This document shows positions 32,533 through 43,837 of a DNA stretch of 64,000 nt, in pieces. Source of the stretch: Eleusine coracana subsp. coracana (lineage: Eukaryota > Streptophyta > Magnoliopsida > Poales > Poaceae); contig CM064422.1 of the NCBI GenBank assembly GCA_032690845.1, positions 4,960,001-5,024,000 on the forward strand, in the 5' to 3' direction. Below the pieces are notes generated by a model that did no database searches, was not told the DNA's origin, and was given only the letters and a program-made list of their open reading frames with translations. The position numbers were made by a program, and so were the translations under genes. Each line of letters begins with the position of its first letter. The first letter of the stretch is position 1.

Positions 32533-34040
32533 ACTGCAGACATTAAAGACGAAACTGTGTAACCATTTTATGTGAACTGCACACTGTACTTACCTTAATC
32601 TCTGTAATCCGGACTTGTAGAACAGAAAAATGTATGTAGCTAACCACTATAATGAATGAAAATGATGTAAATTTATTGCAGCATTCTTTAGAGTTAGTAT
32701 GGTGAGATTACCACACCAACTTGTCGATGGAGTAGACGGCCAGCTTAAGTGAACCAACAGATATTGCATTTCTTAGCCACAAGTGTAAATTTGGCTAACT
32801 ATCACCTAATATGCTTGTAGGGGTGCATGTGTATATACCAATATTATTGGTAGTATCCTGTTTGGCATATTAGCATGTGTCAGATGGCCAATGGGTGACA
32901 GACATACAGTAGGAGCGCTAGCGCTAACACCTTCTCTGTCTCCACGATCCCTTTCTCCAAGCCTGATGTAACCATTTGTACTCCTGTATTTTGGCACGTT
33001 GCATTGCATATGTACATGCTCCTATCACGCTGCTCGTGGTGCAGTGTGCCACTAGAGTTGCAGCGAGTTTAGACAAAAGGTGACGTGATAGCGACAGCAC
33101 CCGCAACGGCTGGAAAACTTGAAATACGTAGAGTATACTAGCAATGCCCTGCCCCCGTTGGACTGCATGCTGCAAATACGTATTAGCTTGGTGGTTGCAC
33201 ATTTCGCAGGCGCAATAAACTAATAACCGCGCCTTGGTTTGGAAGTTCACAAATACATGATCCTATCAAACTACACTATACATTGCAGTAGTAGAACAAT
33301 ACTCCGGCGGGGTATTGTAATGTTGCATTGAGACGTGCACATACCCATACACGAGTCTATCCGACATTCCAGGGTTCCATTAACCACGCACGCCGTCCGC
33401 GGCTCCACGAATACAGACGAAACAGAAGATGAGAACTAACCCTGTGCTAGGGTTGGGTTGGGTTGGGTTGGGCTTTGTGTCTTCATGCTTTCCTCGGCAT
33501 TTTGTGGGGACCGGAGGTCAGGGGCACACAGTCGTGTCCAGCGTGTTTGCCATGCCACCCGCCCCCACAGGCCACAGCCACAGCCACGACCTGTGGCAAC
33601 TGGCCATGCGTGTTTTGACCGTTCATGAAAAGCCACACTGCCTTCTGGCTCCTGGTTCCGGCGCTGCACCCGGCGGGCAGCGCTGTGGAGTGGCTCCCGA
33701 TGCTACGGGCCACGCCACTTTTCATAAACCCGCGCTGCCGCTGCGCACTGGCCCGGCCGAGCTGCAGCAGACCGGCCGGTACGAGCTCGTGAAGGAGAAA
33801 CCGAGTGTGCTTGGCTTGTTGGGTGCTCGACCGACCTTCTTGCCTCGCTCGGCGTTTGTGCCAAACAGCAAGAGCCTCCTGCCTCTCTCTCTCTCTCTCT
33901 CTCTCTGACCTGCCTGCTGTTGCATTTAAAGCCGCTCGCCTACTTCCACTATCCGAGAGATAGAGAGAGGGAGAGGCCGAGGCAGGAGTAAGCTCGCCAT
34001 CACTCTTGCTCACTCACTCACTGTCAGAGAATCGTGCTCC
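32533..34040. other. Intergenic: 3'UTR, spacer, promoter of X8 gene
   Basis: The first ~150 bp are the 3'UTR of the seven-TM gene (AATGAATGAAAATG near 32651). The middle shows no gene. A pentamer repeat (GGGTT)n lies at 33450-33474, and a (CT)n run at 33883-33906 precedes the next gene, probably in its promoter or leader. GAGAGATAGAGAGAGGGAGA follows near 33955. Open frames at 33430-34010 are shadows of GC-rich sequence. Confidence 0.4.
33883..33906. repeat. (CT)n microsatellite
   Basis: Twelve CT units (24 bases), 135 bp upstream of the X8 gene start codon. CT-rich leaders are common in plant genes and could be GAGA-type binding sites. Length is likely to vary between accessions. Confidence 0.9.
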
Positions 34041-36001
34041 ATGGCGAACGCAGCTCGCCTCTTCCTGCTGGTGGCCGTGGCCTCGGCGCTCGCCGGCGGG
34101 TCAGGTACGTGTGCGCTCGTCCATGGCTTCCATTTCTTGGTTCCTTTGACACGACATTTCTGAAAGAGAGAATCGCTCTCGTGGCGCTGTCTTGCGGTGA
34201 CGACGAATAATGAAGACGGCGCGTGGTGCGTGTGCCGCACGGACCAGGCGGACACGGTGCTGCAGAAGACGCTGGACTACGCGTGCGGCGCCGGCGCGGA
34301 CTGCAAGCCCATCCTGCAGAGCGGCGCCTGCTTCGCGCCGGACACCGTCAGGGCGCACTGCTCCTACGCCGTCAACAGCTTCTTCCAGCGCAACAACCAG
34401 AACCAGCAGGCCTGCGTTTTCTCCGGCGCCACCACGCTCGTCACCAACGACCCGAGTAAGTAATCAATCTATTCTATCCCACTCTGTTCAAGCTTCAAAC
34501 CAAATGTCATGTACTGCTGCACGATGTTTTATTATAGATTTTTTTCTTGGCTTGGATTACTGACTATGTGTTTGCATCTGTGTTTCTTGGCTGCAGGTGG
34601 CAATGGCTGCCTGTATCCTGCATCGGCAAGGTAATCCCGTGCACTACCCTGCTCCTCCTCCTTTGTCGCATTTCTTGATGGATTGACGTAAGCTATATTT
34701 CTTCTAGAGCGTGATATTGTAACGGCTGTTTACTTCTTGCCACATCCAACTTTGCTTGGTCGTGTGGCAGGCACTAGTTCAAAACGTCACATTTTCAGTT
34801 CTGCTTAATTAGTCTCCTCTCCATGATTCAATCGAAACGACATCATTACTTGTCCTTTACTAACCAGTGCAAAGACCAGCGAACATTGCACACTCACGCA
34901 TTCACTGAACCGATTGGTTAGGGAAACTTGTATTTTTCTGTAAAGCACTAAAGTTATTGGAGTGTAACCTCAACTGGCATGTCAGTTTCCTTTAGCCCTC
35001 ATCTCTTGGAAAGTCTGGATACTAGTGGCGAGTGGTATGGCAAATTTGGAGCCTTGGCCCTGCAGACTCCTCGCAGTGGCATTCGGTGGGCGGTGATGTG
35101 TTGTGCTTTGGATGGGAAATCGTGGAATAAAGTTGGTTTGCGAGTGAGGTGCAGTTTCTTTCTTTCCCGCATTTGGCCGCACAGGTGAACAACCGAGCCT
35201 TGACTCCTGAGGTAAAAGTCTTTTAGGGGAATCATATACCATTCCGGTTCCATCTCCCAGCTAGATGAGCCAGCCTCTTTTCTGTCACTTTTGGTTTTGT
35301 GTATGGTCTGTATAGGTTCTCGCATTATTCCAGGCTCCTTTTGAAACTAGGGCAGTAGTAGAGCATTCAGAAGAAACCGGAATATTGCTAGGCCATTAGT
35401 TGTGTGCGTTGGATTATTCAAAGTGCCTTCCAAAAATCCTCACTGGCCTTTGATCATGCTGCGCTGGTCTGGTCCCCTTCTCTGGTAGTAAGCTTCTTGG
35501 CATGGAGCTGCTCGTCCCTTCAGACCTATGTGCAAATTCCTGCAACAAATTGCTAATGCTGAGCAATAAGGATCCAATGAGCAAACCCCACTTAAAAAAA
35601 ATGTACAAGGAGACCGCGACTGAAAAATAGCATGTTACATCAAAGGAATTATTGCAATGATGCCACAAAAATAACTAAAATGGATTTGTTTACAAAGTGC
35701 TGGCAGATTGCATATTCCCACATTTATGCTTCCCCTTTTTTTTTCCAAGACCACAGATTAACTCGTAAGACTCATTGACATCATGCTGAAATTGGCTTTC
35801 CATCTTTCTTTTTGCAGCGCGGCTGGGACGAGCACAGCGATGAACGACGCGGCTGGCATATACAGTCCTCCTACATTAGGTCCTTCAGCCGACAACAATG
35901 GTGCCGGCTTATCCGCGGTGGTTGGAGTTGGAGTTGGAGTTGCCAAGCTGGTGGTGATCTTGGCTTGCTCCGTGCTCGTGGTTCTCTACCTCCATGCATG
36001 A
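34041..36001 (+). CDS. X8-domain GPI-anchored protein (plasmodesmata callose-binding, PDCB-like)
   Basis: Predicted 173-aa secreted protein from four exons: 34041-34104, 34216-34455, 34597-34630, 35818-36001; phases agree. Residues 1-21 form a signal peptide (MANAARLFLLVAVASALAGG). The X8/CBM43 domain starts at AWCVC (24-28) and carries the conserved Cys set, YACGAGADC, SGACF, HCSYAVNSFFQ, ACVFSGAT and GNGCLYPAS. A Ser/Pro/Gly linker follows. The C-terminus ends in a hydrophobic run (LVVILACSVLVVLYLHA), a GPI-attachment signal. Relatives bind beta-1,3-glucan (callose) at plasmodesmal necks and limit cell-to-cell movement. The acceptor for exon 2 (AATGAAG) has a weak pyrimidine tract, and the junction was chosen to keep WCVC in phase. 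Confidence 0.9.
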
Positions 36002-37230
36002 TCTGATCCTCCTGTTTAGTCGTCTTGTCATGAACTTTTCTTCTAGTGGCCGGCACAAAGAACCTTTAGGTCGTATTCAATATCATTCAGGTGGAGAATT
36101 GGGAATTCTACTACTGCCGTTTAATTCCATTTAGTTTATCTATCTGTTGTAAATTTAGAGTCGGGAGGGATGTGCTTTGACTTGTGGACATGAGGTTAAT
36201 GGCACGTAATGGTGGATGATTTCTATTTCTCTTATGACTTGATCTCGGTGGCAGATGTTCCTATGCGTGACTCGTGTTCCTTGCTGTTAGGAACATCTCT
36301 TCAAAAGTTCTGAAAAGAAATTTAACCTTGTTTTTGATATGATATTAACCTTTAACATCAACAAAAATTAGCCAAGCAGAGTATAGAAGAACAATTTTAC
36401 CTGGCTCTGGAAAACTTATGGAACAGTAAGAGGTTTCCCCTTAGCAAGGGAGACCTTGTCAATCCTCCTGAAATGAATGCTGAAATCGATCGGCTGGCAG
36501 CTTATCAGCAGTGACAGGATTTTTTGTTACCTGCTGGACTGGATGCAGGAGGCTGAGAAGCACATTTTTGTGAAGCTAAATAAAAGCCTAGCAAATTAGA
36601 TAGAGTAAACACTGGTCATCCATAAAGCGCAACAATTTGATATTCTAAAACTGATTTAGTACATACTGAAGTCAAGAAAAGCATAGTCACTGCGGAAGTG
36701 CGGATTAGTCTGCTTGAACATCCTGCTTGGGCCAGAATTGGGCTCTTCATGGCCCATCTTCGTAGAGTCGGCGCAGCCCAACCGAATCGACGGACGGTCC
36801 ATTCCTCCCTGAACACTGGCCCAACTGGTGGCAACCGCCTTTCCCAGGGAACGGAACGAGGAAAGAAGGAACGAACCCGGATCGCGCATCCGTATTTCTC
36901 GCTGTTCCTCCTCCACTCTCGCTAGAACAGCCGCCCGCCGATTGAGATCACCGCCGAGTCGTGCGCATGAATTGATCCGTAAATCTTTCCTTTGGTAAGG
37001 ATCGTCTCTCCTATCTCGCTTGCTCGAAATGTAGTATGGGTTTTTGGTTTGGATCATCTCTCCTTCTCGCACGTAGATCTCGGATCGATCGAATTTCTTT
37101 CTGGATCCCCACTCATTTGCGCTTTGCGGCGGGCCACCATTGACGACGATCATTTTCACCTTATTAAGTATACTCTGACGATGATGTGTCCTGCGAAGGT
37201 ATCGATCGGAGTCGATCGAGGAGGATCCAC
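36002..37230. other. Intergenic: 3'UTR of X8 gene and promoter/leader of LBD gene
   Basis: No coding region. 36002 to about 36250 is likely 3'UTR. From about 36750 the sequence has GGGCC and GCCCA motifs (36728, 36776) and a CCTCCACTCTCGC-type leader near 36906. TTGGTAAGGATCG at 36992 could be the donor of a 5'UTR intron. Confidence 0.4.
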
Positions 37231-38013
37231 ATGTCGTCGTCGAGCTCTCCGTGCGCGGCGTGCAAGCTGCTTCGTCGCAAGTGCACGCAGGGTTGCGTGT
37301 TCGCGCCCTACTTCCCCCCGGACAGCCCCGCCAAGTTCGCCAACGTGCACCGCGTCTTCGGCGCCAGCAACGTGTCCAAGATCCTCAGCGACCTCGCTCC
37401 GCACCAGCGCGGGGAGGCCGTCGCCTCGCTCGCCTACGAGGCCGACGCGCGCCTCCGCGACCCGGTCTACGGCTGCGTCTCCTACATCACCCTCCTCCAG
37501 TGCAGGACCGCCGAGGTCCGCGACGAGATCGCCGCCGCGCGAAAGGAGCTCGCCGGATACATCGGACCCGCCGCCTTCGCGCCGCTCGTCGCCGCGCCGC
37601 AGTACCACCACCACGCCGCGCAGTACGTCCTCCACCCGCATCATCAGCAGCAGCAGCAGCACCAGATGTTGCAGCTCCACCAGCAGCAAATGGCGGAGGC
37701 GCAGCAGATGGCTGCCGCAGTGGAGGTGGCCAGGGAGCAGCAAGGTGTGATGATGAGGCAGCAGGCCGCGGCGTACGCGACAGCTGGGAACGGCGCCACG
37801 GTGGCGGTCGTGCTGGCTGATGCGCCGTACGACGGCGGGTTCCTCCTGCAGCAGCAGCAGCAGCAGCAGACGGCGGTGGCGCTGACGTACCAGATGGAGT
37901 CGTCTCCGCCGCCGTCGTCCTCGGGCCAGTCGCCGGCCGAGGAAGTGTCGACGCACCACCAGCACACGGAAGGCAGCGACGAGGGGAGCGGTGGCGTCGC
38001 GCAGCCGGCCTGA
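37231..38013 (+). CDS. LOB-domain (LBD) transcription factor, class I
   Basis: Predicted 260-aa DNA-binding protein, uninterrupted from MSSSSS to TGA. The LOB domain occupies about residues 7-107. It has the zinc-finger-like C block C-x2-C-x6-C-x3-C (PCAACKLLRRKCTQGC), FAPYFPPDSPAKFANVH, the GAS block (VFGASNVSKIL), and DPVYGCVSYITLLQ leading into a coiled-coil-like helix. The C-terminus is Gln/His-rich, with two Gln tracts (QQQQQ near 137-141 and QQQQQQQ near 211-217) and a Ser/Pro-rich tail, a likely activation region. LBD genes control boundary and lateral organ development. Many have one intron, but none is needed here. Start: the first ATG in frame; the upstream frame has only a GTG. Confidence 0.95.
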   Translation: MSSSSSPCAACKLLRRKCTQGCVFAPYFPPDSPAKFANVHRVFGASNVSKILSDLAPHQRGEAVASLAYEADARLRDPVYGCVSYITLLQCRTAEVRDEIAAARKELAGYIGPAAFAPLVAAPQYHHHAAQYVLHPHHQQQQQHQMLQLHQQQMAEAQQMAAAVEVAREQQGVMMRQQAAAYATAGNGATVAVVLADAPYDGGFLLQQQQQQQTAVALTYQMESSPPPSSSGQSPAEEVSTHHQHTEGSDEGSGGVAQPA

Positions 38014-39806
38014 ACTCACCGAGTCGACTTCTTTTAACAGTTTTTGTTGATCAGATCATTCCCCTTGTTTAATTACCATGACTGTTTCGTCTTCTTGATC
38101 ATCACACGACCTAGGCATACTCCTCCACGTACGGTTCTACAAGGCACGCGAGATGTTGAATTCTTCTCAAAAGGTATTTCCACCTTCTGCAACTCTTGAT
38201 TTGAGATTTTTTTTCTTTGAAAAAAAAATATACCATGTCATCCTCCTTTATTTTCAGAACGTGCAAACACTTTTTATTTTTCAAGTATTATTTACTGTTA
38301 CCGTCATTAAAATAATTGAAATGTTCACAAAACTTCCTGCATTGTCCAATGCTGATTTCTGCTCACGAGTTGTGGATGAAACCTACACTCTGTTTATGTT
38401 TCCTATTTACTGGTGCATTCATTATTATGTAATTGATTCTTCTTTTTAATTCTTATGATCTCCAGTATAAATACTTACTTGTCATTTTTTTATCAATATC
38501 GAACTTAAGGAAAATGAAATTCCGTGAGAGTGCTTGCAATAACAAAGTGATGATGTAGTTCGCATCTGTACCCAACATTACAATTTGACATATTTTTCTG
38601 TCTGAAGTTCGACATGTTTGGAGTGCATTATACTTGTTTCTTTAGTAGCACCATAACATTGACATATCCTAAGTGCATTGGAATATAATGGAGATCGGGA
38701 CTTGCGGTAATATAGTGTCACAAATCGATCATCGAGGTTGGATGACTTAGTGAGTCATCCGAAGGCTAGTTTTTGAATGTCTGAACATTCAAAAAGGACA
38801 CCAGTAGAGGTAGCTTTAGATTAAAATAATCTGGAATTAAGTTTTCTCGATTAGGTTTGTATGAAAATTAGATCAAAAAGATAATAAAAACATAGAGATT
38901 CATTCCTGTTGCATGAAAGTTTTATGTTTGTTTTATTTATAATAACACCACTCATGTTAATTACTTTCAGTAACCAGATGAGATGAGCATGTAAACAACA
39001 AATCGGCTTGTTTGTTAGGAAAAGCAAGTGAACTATTCTGCTAAGATGTATTTAATCTTTGTTCGCTGCACAGTGGTATTCCAATCTAGCAATCTGAACA
39101 TGCCCATGTGTGCAGGAGGGAGTTGCAAACATATAAAGACACAAGAACACATGGCAAAAGACAAAGGCAGAGCATGCACTTGTTTTTCCTGCAACATTTT
39201 TCTGCATTCTGCTTTCTCTTTTCCTATTTTTTGTTTTCATAGCTCAATTTGTTACGTCACCTAGTATGGAAACAGATAAAATGGATGGAGTGTGCCTTCT
39301 TATTATCTGGCAATTATTAGTCGTATCAATTTTTTCCTTAGTACAGGCAGGGAGAATGGCTCAGCCCACCGTTTGCAATAAAGGTCAAATGTGCAAACCC
39401 TAAAAAAAAAAAAAGAGCTGGCGGTTAGGGTGTTGCCGTGAGCTTGTTGTGTGCCACTTGCGCCGCCGTCTTGTGGATTCACCATGCATGACAGGCGTGA
39501 TCCAATCTCATCGGCATTCTTTGTTGAATCATCTGATTGTTGTTTCACAAGAGAACTATGAGACTTGATGATGCATTGGATTGAATTGGTCAGTTGATTT
39601 TTTTTCTATGGAACAGGAAGGGTTACCCCTACAGGTTATATATTAATAGCATAAAAAGGTTTCGAAGTACAAAAAAAAAAAAGAAGCTAATCTAAAAGTA
39701 AAAGAAAACAAAACAGTACGAGTGTTCGGAAAGATCTTCTAGCAATTGGTTGATTTTTGGTTTGTATCTTGACTACGTGCGATGGATGACTAGGACAAAT
39801 TCATGC

Positions 39807-40008
39807 GTGAAATATTCTTTATAATTATACACTGTTCAGTCCTTCTCATTAAACAATCAATCATTTCTACATGAAAAAAGGCAGCTTTAGATGACTTTTG
39901 ATGTATTTAATCAGTTGTAGAGATGTTTATTCCTATCAACTGTCAGCATCCCCTTATCAAAACAACAGGTTAAAAAAAAGGTGTCTCAAGTTACTTTTCT
40001 TTGTAGGA
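39807..40008 (+). repeat. 200-bp direct repeat, copy 1
   Basis: Runs GTGAAATATTCTTTATAATT...ACTTTTCTTTGTAGGA. It matches 40361-40559 over its whole length with scattered substitutions and small indels (roughly 85 percent identical by eye). Both copies are in the same orientation, with starts 554 bp apart. Confidence 0.8.
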
Positions 40009-40360
40009 CTAGTAAAGTGTCCATGCATTACTATAAGTTTTAAAACAAATCTATAAACACTAAAATATTTAAAAGATAGTGTATGATAGACCCGTCGAAA
40101 GATAACCTATATATTATTATAATTAAGTTTTTGCCTATGCGTTGCTACAGGAGTCAAAAGTCAGACATAGATGATTGCGAGAAGACAACCTTTATGAAAG
40201 TATGATGGTGAGACGGTAGCGCACGTCCGCGCGCCGTAACCAGCAACACGATGGTTAGACAACAGTATTATGTGATCGTGTAATAATCAGTAGGCTGGTG
40301 AGATAGTAGGACGTTTTGAAATCTACCAAATAATAGTAATCATAGTCGGATATGTAAGTT

Positions 40361-40559
40361 GTGAAATATTCTTTACAATTATGCACTGTTTGGTCCTTTT
40401 CATTAAACAATCAATCATTTCTATATGAAAAAAGCAGCTTCAGGCGACTTTTGATGCGCTTGATCAGTTGCAGAGATGTTTATTCTTATCAACTGCCAGC
40501 ATCCCTTAGCAAAACTGCAGGTTACGAAAAAGTGTTTCAAGTTACTTTTCTTTGTAGGA
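40361..40559 (+). repeat. 200-bp direct repeat, copy 2
   Basis: The second copy of the segment at 39807-40008, from GTGAAATATTCTTTACAATT to ACTTTTCTTTGTAGGA. The 350 bp between the copies is unrelated, with AT-rich and mixed wording. The pair could be the ends of an unrecognised element or a local duplication. Confidence 0.8.
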
Positions 40560-41477
40560 TACACAATTCACAATCATAGGAATCCAGGTCCATATTTTTC
40601 CGGCTCAATAGACCTCTTGTATTTAAACCATCTTGCATTAGCAACCAAAAACCTTAAATCGGCACCGAGTGGATTCACCAGTTAGGCTTCTCCATACACT
40701 AGTGATGTACAGAATCATCATCGATATAAACAATAGCCTATGTGCATCACCGTGACGTCTATTACAATAGACTCATCTGATGGTGCTTCCACCGTTTTAT
40801 GCTAAAACAAATCGTCACTAAACACGTGCATTGCTGAATCAGAGGATGACAGTTTCACATGTCGGGTACTCTGACTATTCTTAACAAAACTAAACCGTCA
40901 CTGATGCTACACTACACATGTGTTGTCTTAGTGAGAATGTAAGAGAACCCATTTTTCAGTTTAGTTTAGTATTCGGCTTTATATGGCGACATTTATAATG
41001 CTATTAAGGATGAGTAGAAATCATTGTTATTATAATTCTCATTGTTGTTACTAATGTTAAGCCTATCAATCCCGTACGCACTCGAGTCGGATCGATCTTG
41101 AACCATGAAACAAACACACAGCTTTGCACCTTCAAAACCTGATTTGGCTGGACTTGCGGTCACCCAGCCGCACCTAAACAACCAAACACACCCTGCCGAC
41201 TCGGTTTAGCAAGCCCGATCCGTCTTGGATTCGACGGAAACGGGGGTGGCTCCCGGACTTTTTTCGGTCGCCCGGCCTGACCAACCAATATAAGCCTACC
41301 AGTGAGGAAAATCAAGGAAGACACCACGGCCGCCGCCACCTAGCCCCAATCCGCTCGATCTGAGGTTTGGTTCTCGGAACGTACGAGGGAGAGAAGGTGG
41401 AGCGGAGGAACGTACAGAAGAAGACGGTGACCACTGCTGTAGCTGTGGCTAAGCCGGCGAGGGCGGATTTGGTGGTC

Positions 41478-41972
41478 ATGGGGAACCGGGAGGAGAAGCA
41501 GGTGAAGAAGACGAAGAAGGTAAGGGTGTCCCAGAAAGAGATCGACATCATCATGGCGATGCCTCCCCGCCGTCCTTTCCCCCGCCCCTGCGCCGAGCTG
41601 ATCCACATGGCCACGGACCCCGCGGATCCCGAGTCGCTGGAGATAGCGGCCGAACTCCTGGAGCTTTTCGACGAAAGCGATGCCCAGACGAAATCCTGGC
41701 AGGACAGGGATGAGAACATACGCCAGCAGTTCCTTGCCAAGGGATACGCCGAGATCGACGTCCCCGACGACGAGGCGATGGGAAGGTTGGAGACACTCCC
41801 CTGGAGGCCTGAGAGGACGAGAAGGGCAGCATCTGCCATTCTGCAAGCAGTTCATGTGGTACGACAAGACCGAGGAATCAATAGTTACCCTGTTTTATCT
41901 ACTACTATCCTAGTAATATCACAGGCATGTTATTGCATTCCAGCGAACTTTTGCAATGATCCAGCGATATGA
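41478..41972 (+). CDS. Small hypothetical protein, unknown function
   Basis: An open frame of 164 codons from MGNREEKQVKKTKK (an upstream in-frame ATG at 41367 would add 37 residues). The N-terminal third is Lys/Arg-rich. It is followed by VRVSQKEIDIIMAMPPRRPF, then an acidic helical part (DPESLEIAAELLELFDESD) and IPDVPDDEA-like acidic wording near 41758. Base composition is GC-rich up to about 41840 and then drops, so the last 40 or so codons may be non-coding and a splice donor may lie near 41850. I do not recognise the family. It may be a grass-restricted gene or a gene fragment. Confidence 0.45.
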   Translation: MGNREEKQVKKTKKVRVSQKEIDIIMAMPPRRPFPRPCAELIHMATDPADPESLEIAAELLELFDESDAQTKSWQDRDENIRQQFLAKGYAEIDVPDDEAMGRLETLPWRPERTRRAASAILQAVHVVRQDRGINSYPVLSTTILVISQACYCIPANFCNDPAI

Positions 41973-42193
41973 CTAATCTGTGCTTAGTATTAACGACAGT
42001 ACTCTAACTAGTTCCCACTTTTACCATCAGCGGCAAAGCGCACGGAATGAGAAACCCGAACGAAATTCAGAGCAGCGCTTCCCAGCTAAATGCAGCTGGT
42101 GATATACTCTACTGATCTGCGGATATTATTTTCCACCACACTTCATTGCGGTGCAGGGGTTTGTCGCCAAACTGCGCATCATACAAAAGATTT

Positions 42194-42512
42194 GTGCTGT
42201 TCATTTTTTTTAGTTTAATTTTAGTTTTTGCCATATCGAATATTTAAATGTTATTTAAAAGAACTATATATGAGTTAATTATAACTAGCTGCAGAAGTCG
42301 TACTAGCCTAATTTATGAAATGAAACTATTAAACATAATTAATCTATCATTAACAAATATTTACTATAGTACTACATTGTAGATTCATCTTATAAATTAG
42401 TCTCTATTTGTATAGTTGGTTTTGTATTTATTTTATGTTTAATATTTCTAATTTATAGTTAAACTTTCCATAGAATAAAACTAAAATTTAGTAAGCAAGA
42501 AACGAACAGCAC
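42194..42512. mobile_element. MITE, relative of the one in intron 4 of the 918-aa gene
   Basis: About 319 bp with inverted ends GTGCTGTTCATTT and AAACGAACAGCAC. The core has ATTTACTATAGTACTACATT and TTATAAATTAGTCTC, which parallel GATGTTTACTGTAGCATCAC and related words in the element at 28180-28525. No convincing target duplication. Confidence 0.6.
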
Positions 42513-42776
42513 CGTCGGTCCCATTTAGTCTAGGACTTCCTCCTCGCACCCATCCGCCTCCACCCCTGCCCCGTGAAAGAATCCCATGGTTTTTTGAATT
42601 GCACACTTGAGATTTTAGCAATTCATAGAATGGTTAGAATTTGAACAAAATCTTTTACTGGAACTCAAAGTCAAACCTAAAATCTTTTGTGGTCAAAGTT
42701 AAACGTGAAAAACAAAGCCAAAACACCATTTGTGAGAACTTTGTAAATATCTTTTTTCTTAGACGCTGTAAATATT

Positions 42777-43317
42777 AGGCAAAATTGTCTGTAACACACT
42801 GAGAAAACAGGGCTTCGTCTCCAACACATCGACAAAGTAGAATTTATCTATAACGCACTACAATTTTGTGAGTTCTTGTCTAGAACATATTATGACCATT
42901 TAACTATTGTTTTTAACCTTTTTATCTTAATACTCATGATATATTATAATTTGAAACTTGGCATAAATATACATTATTGTATTATCTATCACTAAAAAAT
43001 AGAGCTAATTTTTTTCAAATATTTTTCATGTTTGCTAATTGTTTTAATATTTAATTTGTCCAACAAATCATGCAAATAAAAAAAATCTAACCCTAATTTT
43101 TAATGATAAATATTGTAACAATATATATTTGTATCAAGTTTTAAGTTCTAATGTATTATATGTATTTAGATAAAAAAGTTGAAAATAATTATTAAATAAT
43201 TATAATGTGTTCTAGACAAAAAATTACAAAATCGTAGTGTGTTGTAGACAAATTTTACTTTATGATGTGTTGGAGACGAAACCACGTTTTCTTTGTATGT
43301 TAGAAATAATTTTGCCT
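42777..43317. mobile_element. Long-TIR MITE (foldback), 541 bp
   Basis: The ends AGGCAAAATT...and...AATTTTGCCT fold back on each other. The arms stay related for about 150 bp: the left has TTCGTCTCCAACACATC, and the right in reverse complement has TTCGTCTCCAACACATC again. AAATATT flanks both sides (42770-42776 and 43318-43324), a 7-bp match that may be part of an 8-9 bp duplication. The middle is AT-rich. Long inverted arms with a duplication of this size point to a Mutator- or hAT-derived MITE; the superfamily is not settled. Confidence 0.8.
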
Positions 43318-43695
43318 AAATATTATTCCACACATCTCACCCAAGATTTTGACAAGTATTTTTCTTTATTTTTGCGAAAGAAGATTTTGGCAAGTATAAC
43401 GCCACATGTGGGTGAGTTCATCTGGCAATGGCAATACGCGCGCAACACCACTCGGCTAGGTCACGACAACTCATTTGGTGTGAGTATAACAGAGTATGCG
43501 TCCGAGCCAAGATGCAAGGAAGTACACCAAGCGCTGATTGCGCTTAGGCATTTTCGGCGCGAATAAGAACTTGTTAATCGTGCATAGAAGCTGTGTAGTG
43601 CCCGAGTTCTTTCGGATGTACGTCTGGCACGCAATTGTGAGGTTCTACCACACAGGGGATGGTCTATATCACGCAGATTTTTTTTTTGAGAAATT

Positions 43696-43696
<1 letters not shown>

Positions 43697-43727
<31 letters not shown>
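43697..43727. repeat. Poly-G tract
   Basis: 31 uninterrupted G followed by AGGGGGGAGGAG, preceded by a T run. Unusual in plant DNA and prone to length error in sequencing and assembly, so the exact length should not be trusted. Confidence 0.9.
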
Positions 43728-43728
<1 letters not shown>

Positions 43729-43837
43729 GGGGGGAGGAGTGTTCCTAGTTTTTCATTTTATTTCACGCAGATTAGAAACTTCTAACAACATGGAAACGAT
43801 AAGCTCGCAACCCTTCAGATCGTGCACATTCAATCTT

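Larger units (their letters stand above)
38014..41477. other. Long intergenic stretch, no gene supported
   Basis: AT-rich non-coding DNA. It includes short A and T runs (38218, 39402, 39670), a stretch at 39610-39660 (GGAAGGGTTACCCCTACAGG followed by TTAATAGCAT) that reads like a retroelement-derived repeat, and a duplicated 200-bp segment (39807-40008 and 40361-40559). No protein family is recognisable in any frame. Confidence 0.4.

Noticed and set aside
27061..33474. CRISPR-like or telomere-like arrays
   Set aside because: No regularly spaced repeats were seen; the (GGGTT)n at 33450 is a four-to-five unit microsatellite, and CRISPR is not expected in plant DNA.
33429..34013. Overlapping long frames upstream of the X8 gene
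   Set aside because: GC-rich promoter and CT-repeat sequence open in several frames, with no domain.
36992..38019. 252-aa plus and 287-aa minus frames overlapping the LBD gene
   Set aside because: Shadows of the GC-rich LBD coding sequence; the LOB domain is only in the 37231-38013 frame.
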